The notes under the pieces: model-generated | Told to the model about the DNA's origin: nothing | The model's database searches: none | The model's input: only the letters and a program-made list of their open reading frames with translations | Shown here: positions 7,655 to 13,537 of the stretch, in pieces | How the letters are laid out: each line of letters starts with the position of its first letter | How positions within the stretch are numbered: position 1 is the stretch's first letter | From: CADDYX01 sp045809925 | GTDB lineage: Bacteria > Verrucomicrobiota > Verrucomicrobiia > Chthoniobacterales > UBA10450 | Length of the DNA: 16,051 nt | Direction of reading: 5' to 3' | NCBI GenBank assembly: GCA_045809925.1 | Contig: JBJMWX010000103.1 | Coordinates: forward strand, 1 to 16,051 | Translations under genes and position numbers: made by a program

Positions 7655-8857
7655 TCAGAAACGCCGCGGGCCGCCGCCGCCGAATGGGTTGCCCTGCTGC
7701 GGATTTTGGGTGGCGGCATTCAACTGCGCGGTGACGACGCGATCCCCTTCCTTCACTCCCTCTGCGATTTCGGTCCCAACCCCGTCGCTGATCCCGGTCT
7801 TGATCTGGACCGCTTCCGGTTTGGAGCCGCGCAAGACGTAGACTGTTCGTTCGGTGCGGCGGTCGCGCCCCGCACCGCCTGGCCGGGCAGCGCGAGGTCC
7901 GCCGCCTGCACCGGGTGAAGCGCTACGTTGCGGCTCAGCCGATGCGGCATTCGGCGGTCGATACCTCAGCGCCGCGTTGGATACTTTCAGAACATCGTCC
8001 TTGTGCGCGATGACCACGGAGACGCTCGCGGTCATGCCGGGCTTGAGTTTCAATTCGGAATTATCGACATCGATCACGGTGTCGTAGGTGACGACATTCT
8101 GCACCGTGGTCGGCGCGTTGCGGACCTGCACGACCTTGCCGTGGAAGGTGCGGTTCGGAAATGCGTCGACGGTGAAATCGACGTTCTGATCAACCGCCAC
8201 CTGACCGACATCGGCTTCGGCAACTGCAGCATCGATATGCATTTTCGTGAGATCATTGGCGATCGTAAAAATGACCGGCGCCTGCAAGCTGGCTGCGACC
8301 GTCTGGCCGACATCGACGTTGCGGGAAATGACCTCCCCGTCGACCGGCGACTTGATCGTGCAATGCTCCAGGTCGGCGCGAGCTTTATCGAGCGCGCCCT
8401 GCTTGATCTTCACATTCGCTTCCCCCTGATGGAGGGTCGCCATCGCCTGGTCGAGATCGGCTTGCGATGAATTCTGTTTCGCGACAAGGGATTGAACGCG
8501 TGCTGCGTTTACCCTCGCGAGCTCGAGCGCAGCTTGTGCATTGGCCACGTCGCCTTCGGCCTGCGTCACAGTCGCCTGGAACAAAACGGGATCGATCTGG
8601 GCCACGACCTCGCCCGCCTTGACCTTCGAGTTAAAGTCGGCGAACAGCTTCTGGATGTTGCCCGAGACCTGGCTACCCACCTGCACGTTGACGACGGGGT
8701 TGAGCGTGCCGGTGGCGGTCACTACCTGCGTGATCGGTCCGCGCGTTACAGGCGCCGTTTGGTAGACTTCGGCGCTGTTGGCGCCGCACCGATGCAGCAC
8801 CAGCGCCGCGACGATGAGTAAAACGGCGGCCGTGATGATGAGCGAACGCTTCGACAT
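7655..8857 (-). CDS. MacA/HlyD-type periplasmic adaptor (membrane fusion protein)
   Basis: A 400-residue adaptor that should bridge the inner-membrane MacB-type permease to an outer-membrane channel. Residues 5-22 form a single membrane anchor or uncleaved signal (LIITAAVLLIVAALVL). The split lipoyl domain is visible as VGSQVSGNIQKLFADFNSKV (60-79) and KSPVDGEVISRNVDVGQTV (169-187), enclosing an alpha-hairpin (about 95-165). A beta-barrel follows (VDFTVDAFPNRTFHGKV, then KLKPGMTASVSVVI), and a membrane-proximal domain ends the fold. The ordering fits MacA more closely than AcrA. An insert at about 301-336 is rich in Pro, Gly, Arg and Ala, and the C-terminus ends in a Gly/Pro/Arg stretch; both are likely disordered. 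The gene leads the leftward cluster, reading away from the divergent region 8858-8938. Confidence 0.93.
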   Translation of the reverse strand: MSKRSLIITAAVLLIVAALVLHRCGANSAEVYQTAPVTRGPITQVVTATGTLNPVVNVQVGSQVSGNIQKLFADFNSKVKAGEVVAQIDPVLFQATVTQAEGDVANAQAALELARVNAARVQSLVAKQNSSQADLDQAMATLHQGEANVKIKQGALDKARADLEHCTIKSPVDGEVISRNVDVGQTVAASLQAPVIFTIANDLTKMHIDAAVAEADVGQVAVDQNVDFTVDAFPNRTFHGKVVQVRNAPTTVQNVVTYDTVIDVDNSELKLKPGMTASVSVVIAHKDDVLKVSNAALRYRPPNAASAEPQRSASPGAGGGPRAARPGGAGRDRRTERTVYVLRGSKPEAVQIKTGISDGVGTEIAEGVKEGDRVVTAQLNAATQNPQQGNPFGGGGPRRF

Positions 8858-8938
8858 TGTGCGGTTGCGAGATGATGCTGTGGTTGCGATTTAATACAAC
8901 CGCGGCGCGCGGCAGTTGTTGCGCGGCGGATCCCTGGC
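8858..8938. promoter_or_regulatory. Divergent promoter/operator region between efflux adaptor and second ABC-2 permease
   Basis: This 81-base gap separates two divergently read genes, so it must hold at least one promoter unless the permease is read from upstream. GGTTGCGA occurs twice as a direct repeat (8863-8870 and 8882-8889), and GCGGTTG at 8861-8867 recurs inverted as CAACCGC at 8897-8903. A hairpin-forming ACAAC (8896-8900) / GTTGT (8915-8919) pair encloses CCGCG-GCG-CGCGG (8900-8912). A weak sigma70-like rightward pair is TTGCGA (8865-8870) and TTTAAT (8890-8895), with a long 19-base spacer. The repeats look like an operator, but no regulator gene lies nearby and the binding protein is unknown. 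Confidence 0.45.
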
Positions 8939-9733
8939 ATGCGCCGCTACCTGGAAATCTACTCGATCATGTTGCGCAACTCGCTCATTCGCGAGTTGAA
9001 CTTCAAGGTCAACTTCGTCCTCTGGATGGTGGTCGAGGTGCTCTGGTTCTGCGGCCAGATTTTCTTCTTCGGTATCATCTTCGGGAACGTAGATCGCATC
9101 GGCGACTGGTCGAAATGGGAGGTCGTGCTCCTGATCGGCACGCACCAGATGATCTCACAGCTGTTCCAGGCCTTCTTCTTCACGAACATTGCCAACGTCC
9201 CGGAGTTGGTCCGCACCGGCAAACTCGACTCCATGCTCGTCCTGCCGATTGACAGCCAGTTCGCCGTCTCCACCAAACAGTTCGGGCTCGACAGCATCGT
9301 AAACGCGATGCTTGGGGGTGCGGTGGTGGTGGTCGCGCTACGCAACCTCGGCATCGTGCCAAACCCGGCCTCGGTCGCGCTTTACCTTGTCGCGATTGTC
9401 TTTGGAATCGCGATTCATTACTCGATTATGCTCGCCCTGGCGGCGATCAGCTTCTGGATCGTCCGTGCTCAGGGGCTGGTCTACGGCTACTTCAATTTCC
9501 TCCAGATCGCGCGCTATCCGGACGCCATTTTCCCGAAGCTTTTCCGCTTCGTATTCAGCTGGATCGTTCCCGTGATCATCGTCGCTAACATTCCCGCGCG
9601 CCTTCTCGCCAAGCCGCTCACTCAGCCAGCATCGCTGACCTTTCAACTCATCGTCGCGGGGGGGATCGCGGTCGTCGGGGCGCGGCTTTTCTGGCTCTTT
9701 GCCCTGCGGCGATACTCGAGCGCGAGTTCGTAG
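8939..9733 (+). CDS. ABC-2-type transporter permease (second subunit)
   Basis: A 264-residue membrane protein with about six hydrophobic segments (near residues 24-48, 60-80, 120-138, 145-175, 205-220 and 233-256). It resembles the COG3694 half of the ABC-2-like permease pair, with characteristic NFKVNFVLWMVVEVLW at the N-terminus, VRTGKLDSMLVLPI (91-104) in the cytoplasmic loop and NIPARLL near the C-terminus. The usual partner, a COG4587-type permease, is at 3185-3985, nearly 5 kb upstream beyond the opposite-strand efflux cluster; no ATPase is present. The ATG at 8939 lies downstream of a GGCGGA stretch (8925-8930) that could serve as a ribosome site. It could be read alone or together with the DksA-like gene 113 bases downstream. 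The substrate is unknown. Confidence 0.87.
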   Translation: MRRYLEIYSIMLRNSLIRELNFKVNFVLWMVVEVLWFCGQIFFFGIIFGNVDRIGDWSKWEVVLLIGTHQMISQLFQAFFFTNIANVPELVRTGKLDSMLVLPIDSQFAVSTKQFGLDSIVNAMLGGAVVVVALRNLGIVPNPASVALYLVAIVFGIAIHYSIMLALAAISFWIVRAQGLVYGYFNFLQIARYPDAIFPKLFRFVFSWIVPVIIVANIPARLLAKPLTQPASLTFQLIVAGGIAVVGARLFWLFALRRYSSASS

Positions 9734-9780
9734 GCGCCTGAGATTTTGCTGTTTTTTGAGGGGAAATCTCTCCTTGCGCC
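9733..9780 (+). terminator. Interrupted inverted repeat between permease and DksA-like gene
   Basis: GAGATTT at 9740-9746 is perfectly inverted as AAATCTC at 9764-9770, around a 17-base T/G-rich loop. Outside it, GGCGC (9733-9737) pairs with GCGCC (9776-9780), giving a two-part stem with a bulge. It begins at the permease stop codon. No U-tract follows, so it may be a weak terminator or a leader structure for the DksA-like gene rather than a standard intrinsic terminator. The following bases to 9846 show only weak promoter-like sequence (TTGCGC at 9774-9779, a TTAAT near 9796-9800) and GAGGAG at 9822-9827, about 19 bases before the ATG. Confidence 0.35.
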
Positions 9781-9846
9781 TTCGGGGATTTGTTCTTAAT
9801 TACCCGCTCCCAATCCGCGTCGAGGAGCATCGACCCGCACCGAATC

Positions 9847-10536
9847 ATGGCTACTCCCAAGAAAAAGTCCGCGCCTGCGAAAAAGAAGCCTGCTTCCAGC
9901 AAGGCTGCGACCAAGCGTAGCCAGGCTCCGGCGAAAAAGCAGAGTTCCTCGCGTGCCGCCAAGTCGACCAAGCCGGCGGCAGCAAAGAAGAATGCGGTGC
10001 ATAAACACAACAACAATTCCACGCCCGCCGCAGTGCTTGTCGCTCCGAAGGCGCGCGAGCGGAAGCTCGATCCTTTTACGCGCGCGCAGAAGGAGAGGCT
10101 CCTCCAGCTCCGTGACGCAATGGTCGATTCGATGGCCGGTGTCGCCCAGGATACGCTCCGTTCTCGCGCTGAAGGCAGCGAGGCATCAGCATTCGGCATG
10201 CACCAGGCGGATGCGGGCAGTGACGCCTACGACAGAGACTTCGCCTTGAGCCTGCTCTCGCAGGAACAGGATGCGCTCTACGAGATCGATCAGGCTTTGA
10301 AGCGCATTGAGCTCGGCACCTACGGCGTTTGCGAGATGTGCAGCAAACCGATTTCACGTGCCCGTCTCGAAGCAATTCCGTTCACCCGTTTTACTGTCGA
10401 TTGTCAGTCGCAGCTCGAGAAACAGAACAAGGCTTCACGCGTGCGGCAGTCCGTCACTTCGCTCTTTGGCCTGACTGACGACGAAGGCGGCGAGACAGAG
10501 GAAGAAGAGGCTCCGGCAGCAAAGAGCGAGGAGTAA
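9847..10536 (+). CDS. DksA/TraR-family zinc-finger protein with histone-like N-terminal tail
   Basis: A 229-residue protein. Residues 1-60 are rich in Lys, Ala, Ser and Pro (MATPKKKSAPAKKKP and similar), like a histone H1-type tail. Residues about 75-157 form the helical hairpin of DksA/TraR proteins (FTRAQKERLLQLRDAMVDS, then FALSLLSQEQDALYEIDQALKRIELGTYG). The zinc module is C162-EM-C165 ... T183-VD-C186-Q: the third of four expected cysteines is Thr, encoded ACT. The tail from about 211 is acidic (EEEE run). DksA proteins bind the RNA polymerase secondary channel and, with ppGpp, adjust rRNA and ribosomal protein transcription; that role here is inferred. The ATG at 9847 was preferred to an upstream TTG at 9790 because the Lys-rich tail starts there. 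One base separates it from rpmG, which suggests cotranscription. Confidence 0.87.
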   Translation: MATPKKKSAPAKKKPASSKAATKRSQAPAKKQSSSRAAKSTKPAAAKKNAVHKHNNNSTPAAVLVAPKARERKLDPFTRAQKERLLQLRDAMVDSMAGVAQDTLRSRAEGSEASAFGMHQADAGSDAYDRDFALSLLSQEQDALYEIDQALKRIELGTYGVCEMCSKPISRARLEAIPFTRFTVDCQSQLEKQNKASRVRQSVTSLFGLTDDEGGETEEEEAPAAKSEE

Positions 10537-10537
10537 G

Positions 10538-10711
10538 ATGGCGCAGGAAATCGTAACGCTCGAGTGCACAGAAGCGAAGGCGGAGGGCAAACCGGCGTCG
10601 CGTTATATGACGAGCCGGAACAAGAAAAGCCCGCGCACGCCAAACCGACTCGAGAAGAAGAAATACAATCCGTTTCTGAAGCGGCACACGCTGCACCGCG
10701 AAACGAGGTAA
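10538..10711 (+). CDS. rpmG: 50S ribosomal protein bL33
   Basis: A 57-residue basic protein beginning MAQEIVTLECTEAK and ending KKKYNPFLKRHTLHRETR. The middle Y-MTSRNKKSPRTPNRLEKKKYNPFLKRH matches the bL33 core, in which a Tyr/Thr-rich strand is followed by NK(K/R) and an ExKKF/YxP segment. Length is normal for bL33. It contains a single cysteine (C10), so it cannot form the zinc ribbon of C-plus bL33 forms. The start sits one base after the stop of the DksA-like gene, and an AGGAG overlapping the end of that gene (10529-10533) is a well-spaced ribosome site. bS18 follows 6 bases later on the same strand. Confidence 0.93.
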   Translation: MAQEIVTLECTEAKAEGKPASRYMTSRNKKSPRTPNRLEKKKYNPFLKRHTLHRETR

Positions 10712-10717
10712 TCATCC

Positions 10718-10957
10718 ATGCAACCGAAGACCGCTAAACGCCGCTCAAATTTCCGCCGTGCCAACCGCACGATGCCGCGGCGCCGCATCGATATTGCCGC
10801 GGAAGCGATCGACTACAAGAACCCCGATCTGCTGAAGAAGTTTGTCACCGAGAGCGGCAAGATTCTGCCTCGCCGCGTTACTGGCATGCCGGCGCACATG
10901 CACCGGAAGATCACGCGCGAAATCAAGCGCAGCCGGTCGGTGCTCCTGATGAAGTGA
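10718..10957 (+). CDS. rpsR: 30S ribosomal protein bS18
   Basis: A 79-residue basic protein of normal bS18 length. The core IDYKNPDLLKKFVTESGKILPRRVTG (residues 25-50) and the following H-RKITREIKRSRS are diagnostic of bS18, which sits on the 30S platform next to bS6 and contacts the mRNA exit region. It has no cysteine. In many bacteria rpsR sits with rpsF, ssb and rplI; here it follows rpmG and a DksA-like gene. The ATG at 10718 lies 6 bases after the rpmG stop, with a GAGG about 10 bases upstream inside rpmG. Its TGA stop forms part of the hairpin at 10956-10983. Confidence 0.95.
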   Translation: MQPKTAKRRSNFRRANRTMPRRRIDIAAEAIDYKNPDLLKKFVTESGKILPRRVTGMPAHMHRKITREIKRSRSVLLMK

Positions 10958-10983
10958 CGTAATTCGCGCCCGCGAATTACGTC
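10956..10983. terminator. 13-bp perfect hairpin between convergent operons (likely bidirectional terminator)
   Basis: GACGTAATTCGCG (10956-10968) is followed by a two-base CC spacer and its exact reverse complement (10971-10983). The stem begins within the rpsR TGA stop and lies about 30 bases past the stop of the leftward RelE-like gene, so it can fold in transcripts from both directions. There is no T-tract on either side, so it is not a standard intrinsic terminator; it could also protect 3' ends or be part of a repeated element. Confidence 0.6.
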
Positions 10984-11008
10984 GTGCCGAGCGAAGTCGA
11001 GGGATCTC
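10981..11008. repeat. Short sequence resembling a dispersed intergenic repeat
   Basis: The stretch after the hairpin contains CCGAGCGAAGTCGAGGGATC and flanking GTCGTG and TC. It closely resembles a short intergenic element that I recall as recurring many times in genomes of Acidobacteria, Chloroflexi and Verrucomicrobia. Only one copy is present in this window, so its repeated nature is recalled from general knowledge, not shown here. Confidence 0.4.
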
Positions 11009-11012
11009 CAAG

Positions 11013-11375
11013 CTACGCTTTCCGCGTCGCTTTCCCTTCGTCGATCAACTTCCAGAACTCGCGCTGTTTGCCGAGCTGATCGTCTTCCGCCATCGGCAGT
11101 TTGCTGCGGAAGAGAAAGTCGCGAAGCGTGTTCTTGTGCAGGACGCGATGCACAGTCAGCCCTTCGAGCGAGCGCTCGAAATAGATCCGGTAATCCTTCG
11201 CCCGATAGCGATAGAGCTTTTTTCCGTCGCGCTCGATGACGCCAAACTTGCTCTGGTCGAGGTTGTCCAGCTCCTCGGGCAAAACCTGAAATTCGGCCAG
11301 TAATTGCAACTGCAATGATTTGGGCAGGGCCGACATCTCCGCCGCGCTCAGCTCATTGAAGACGATCTGAAACAT
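11013..11375 (-). CDS. RelE/ParE-fold (toxin-like) small protein, no antitoxin visible
   Basis: A 120-residue basic protein. Residues 1-90 look like the RelE/ParE fold: FQIVFNELSAAEMSALPKS as first strand and helix, then GKKLYRYRAKDYRIYFE (51-67) as the central strands, and LTVHRVLHKNTLRDFL (73-88) as last strand and helix. RelE-type toxins cleave mRNA on the ribosome and ParE-type poison gyrase, but typical catalytic residues cannot be assigned with confidence. A C-terminal extension of about 30 residues (QLGKQREFWKLIDEG) is unusual. The ATG at 11375 was chosen over an upstream start because a GAGG overlapping the alr stop lies about 7 bases before it. It is the last gene of the leftward operon, 7 bases after alr. 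No antitoxin-like gene adjoins it, so it may be an orphan or a domesticated relative. Confidence 0.65.
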   Translation of the reverse strand: MFQIVFNELSAAEMSALPKSLQLQLLAEFQVLPEELDNLDQSKFGVIERDGKKLYRYRAKDYRIYFERSLEGLTVHRVLHKNTLRDFLFRSKLPMAEDDQLGKQREFWKLIDEGKATRKA

Positions 11376-11382
11376 CAGCGCC

Positions 11383-12489
11383 TCACAAATACACGCGCCG
11401 CACCCGGGTGCCAATCCCGGTGAAAATCTCCCAGGGGATGGTGCTGGCGCGCTCGGCGATTTCTGAAGCGAGAATTTCGTTGTCGCCCTGGCGGCCGATC
11501 AAGACCGCTTCGTCCCCCGGCTTAACGCCGCCAACGTGCGATACATCGACAACGATTAGATCCATTGTCACGCGACCGAGCACGGCGCAGCGGCGGCCTC
11601 GAATGAGAACAACGGCCCCGCGGTTGGAGAGCGCGCGCGGATAACCGTCGGCATATCCCACTCCGATCGTGGCCACGCGCATCGCGCGCGGGGTCGTAAA
11701 CGTCCGACCGTAGCTGATGGTCGCGCCCGCAGGAAGATCGCGTAGCAGGACGACGCGCGATTTCAAACTCAAGACGGGCCGGAGCAGGTCCTGCCGCCTT
11801 GGAAGCGGCGAGATCCCATAGAGCATCAGCCCGGCGCGGACGATGTCGAACGGCGTCTCGTTAAATCCGAGCACGCCTGCACTGAGCAAGGCATGCACCT
11901 TGTAACCGCCCGGCGCCGAAGCGCGCACCGCTTCGACGAGCGATTCGAAGCGGGTCAGCTCCTGGCGTGTGAATGGCTCGTCTTCGTCGGCTACCGGCAG
12001 GTGCGTCGAGATGCTGTGCAGCGTGACCGCGCGCAGCGCCATGATTTTGCGCACCGTTTCGACCGCCGCGTCTTCCGCGCAGCCCATTCGCCCCATCCCG
12101 GTGTCGATGACAAGATTCAACTGGACCGTTTTCTGTCGCGCTTCGGCGGCAAACGCAGCAGCTTCCTCCGCGCTGGAGACTGAGGCGATAAAGCCGTGCG
12201 CGACGATCTCCGGGCGTTCCGCCGGAAACGCCGGACCGAGAATCAAGACCGGACGGTCTGCAATAGCCCGTTGCGTTTCGAGAGCCTCTCCGAGGTTAGC
12301 GACGCCGAATAATTCCGCCTCTGACGCAAGCGCCTTCGCGATTTGCGCGAGACCGTGTCCATAGGCATTGGCCTTGATGACCGCGAGCAACGCAACGCCC
12401 GGGCCGACCCGCTGCCGCGCGACATGTGCGTTGTGTCGGAGTGCTTCGAGGTCAATCTCCGCCCAGGTCCGTTCAGGTTGCCGGTCCAC
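11383..12489 (-). CDS. alr: Alanine racemase
   Basis: A PLP enzyme that interconverts L- and D-alanine for peptidoglycan. The GTG at 12489 gives 368 residues, the normal length, and overlaps the tsaB TAG by one base (TAGTG). The longer frame to 12762 only runs through tsaB out of frame. From the GTG, WAEIDLEAL (9-17) opens the TIM barrel, K39 in VIKANAYGHG is the PLP-binding lysine, DTGMGRMG (about 129-136) and STHLPVADE line the barrel. SYGRTF supplies the second catalytic base, Y260, matching Tyr265 of the Geobacillus enzyme. VGYADGYPR and GRVTMD (substrate-side residues) are present in the C-terminal beta domain. All key residues look intact. It is cotranscribed with tsaB upstream and with the RelE-like gene downstream. 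Confidence 0.97.
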   Translation of the reverse strand: MDRQPERTWAEIDLEALRHNAHVARQRVGPGVALLAVIKANAYGHGLAQIAKALASEAELFGVANLGEALETQRAIADRPVLILGPAFPAERPEIVAHGFIASVSSAEEAAAFAAEARQKTVQLNLVIDTGMGRMGCAEDAAVETVRKIMALRAVTLHSISTHLPVADEDEPFTRQELTRFESLVEAVRASAPGGYKVHALLSAGVLGFNETPFDIVRAGLMLYGISPLPRRQDLLRPVLSLKSRVVLLRDLPAGATISYGRTFTTPRAMRVATIGVGYADGYPRALSNRGAVVLIRGRRCAVLGRVTMDLIVVDVSHVGGVKPGDEAVLIGRQGDNEILASEIAERASTIPWEIFTGIGTRVRRVYL

Positions 12490-13103
12490 TAGATGACACC
12501 TAGCACATTTGCGGTCTGTTTCGGCTGCGTGATATGCGGTTCGCGCAGGTAGATCGGTTCCAGGGGCGCAGTAGTTCCGTTCCTTAAGCTGAGCCGCGCC
12601 AGTCGCGTGGCCGAAGGGAATGCGACTTGCGCCTGGGGGACGCGCGCCAGCCGCTCGGTCGAGTAGACACGTAGTGGCGATTCGCGGAGACGCCCCAGCA
12701 GTTGTTCCTCGCTGAACAACTGCGGTCCGTCGATCGATTCGCCGTTCACTATCCGTGCGCAAAAATACGATTGCCTGCGTGCGTCGCCCACCACGAGGAA
12801 CTCGCGCTCATCAGTCGCCATGGCACAGATCGAGGGGAGACCGATCAGACGCGCGCCGATCGCGCTGTTCAGTCCAATTGCCGCCGAAATTGCAATCCGG
12901 ACACCGGCATACGAGCCCGGCCCAAGCCCGACAACCACGACTTCAACATCATGGCCATGGGTTTGCGCGGCGACGAGTGCGCGGAAGAAAGCGCCGGAAT
13001 GCTTACGATCGTTGCCAAACTCGCGTTCGAATTCGACCGCACCGCCATTGACCACCGCGACACTGCCACGCGCGCTTGATAGTTCGAGCGCCAGCACCTT
13101 CAT
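12489..13103 (-). CDS. tsaB: tRNA t6A threonylcarbamoyltransferase complex subunit TsaB
   Basis: A 204-residue ASKHA-fold protein. The N-terminal LALELSSARGSVAVV (4-18) is the phosphate-1-like loop strand pair, and GLGPGSYAGVRIA (59-71) is the diagnostic TsaB motif, equivalent to GPGSFTGLRIG. The late PLEPIYLREPHIT (180-192) matches the family C-terminus. TsaB dimerises with TsaD and, with TsaE, transfers the threonylcarbamoyl group to A37 of ANN-decoding tRNAs. TsaD and TsaC are not in this window. The ATG overlaps the tsaE TGA by 4 bases, and the stop overlaps the alr start, so translation is coupled on both sides. Confidence 0.94.
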   Translation of the reverse strand: MKVLALELSSARGSVAVVNGGAVEFEREFGNDRKHSGAFFRALVAAQTHGHDVEVVVVGLGPGSYAGVRIAISAAIGLNSAIGARLIGLPSICAMATDEREFLVVGDARRQSYFCARIVNGESIDGPQLFSEEQLLGRLRESPLRVYSTERLARVPQAQVAFPSATRLARLSLRNGTTAPLEPIYLREPHITQPKQTANVLGVI

Positions 13104-13537
13104 GCCGGTATGCGGGCTTCGATAAGGCGCTCGGTCTCGTTCCTCGCCCGAATTTCAATCCAGTGCGCGCGATTCGGAAGCAAATCGGCGAAACGATCCG
13201 CCCACTCGATGACCGCAACTCCGTCGGCGGAAAGGTAATCGTCGAGGTCGAGGCGAAGCGCTTCGCCGCGGGACTCCACCCGGTAAAAATCGAAATGGTA
13301 CACTGGCAGCCGGCCACCTTCGTACTCGTGGATCAGCGTAAAGGTGGGACTCGTTACTTCGGCGGGCGAGCCGATTGCAGCGACAAATCCTTTCACAAAT
13401 TGTGTTTTGCCGGCGCCGAGATCTCCGACCAGCGCGTAAACATCTCCCGCCCTGGCCGCCTCACCAAAGCGACGGCCGATCGCGAGCGTTTCATCCACGC
13501 TTCTGGAAATGCTGGTAGCCTCCGAGGGATTTTCCAT
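13100..13537 (-). CDS. tsaE: tRNA t6A biosynthesis ATPase TsaE
   Basis: A 145-residue P-loop ATPase needed for turnover of the TsaBD complex in t6A synthesis. Walker A is GDLGAGKT (38-45); SPTFTLIHEY (63-72) is the switch segment; VYHFDFYR (79-86) and VIEWADRF (109-116) are further family signatures, including the Glu-Trp pair E111-W112. The ATG at 13537 overlaps the thiL 3' end by 47 bases. A GTG at 13498 would reduce the overlap to 8 bases but remove the N-terminal strand before DETLAIG, so the ATG is preferred. No clear Shine-Dalgarno is visible for either. The stop forms an ATGA overlap with tsaB. Confidence 0.94.
   Translation of the reverse strand: MENPSEATSISRSVDETLAIGRRFGEAARAGDVYALVGDLGAGKTQFVKGFVAAIGSPAEVTSPTFTLIHEYEGGRLPVYHFDFYRVESRGEALRLDLDDYLSADGVAVIEWADRFADLLPNRAHWIEIRARNETERLIEARIPA

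Noticed and set aside
7651..7719. Upstream start of the ABC ATPase at 7719
   Set aside because: It would overlap the adaptor gene by 65 bases and add a non-conserved leader; the GTG at 7650 directly follows the adaptor stop.
12490..12762. N-terminal extension of alr to 12762
   Set aside because: It runs out of frame through tsaB, has no racemase similarity, and the GTG at 12489 gives normal length with a TAGTG junction.
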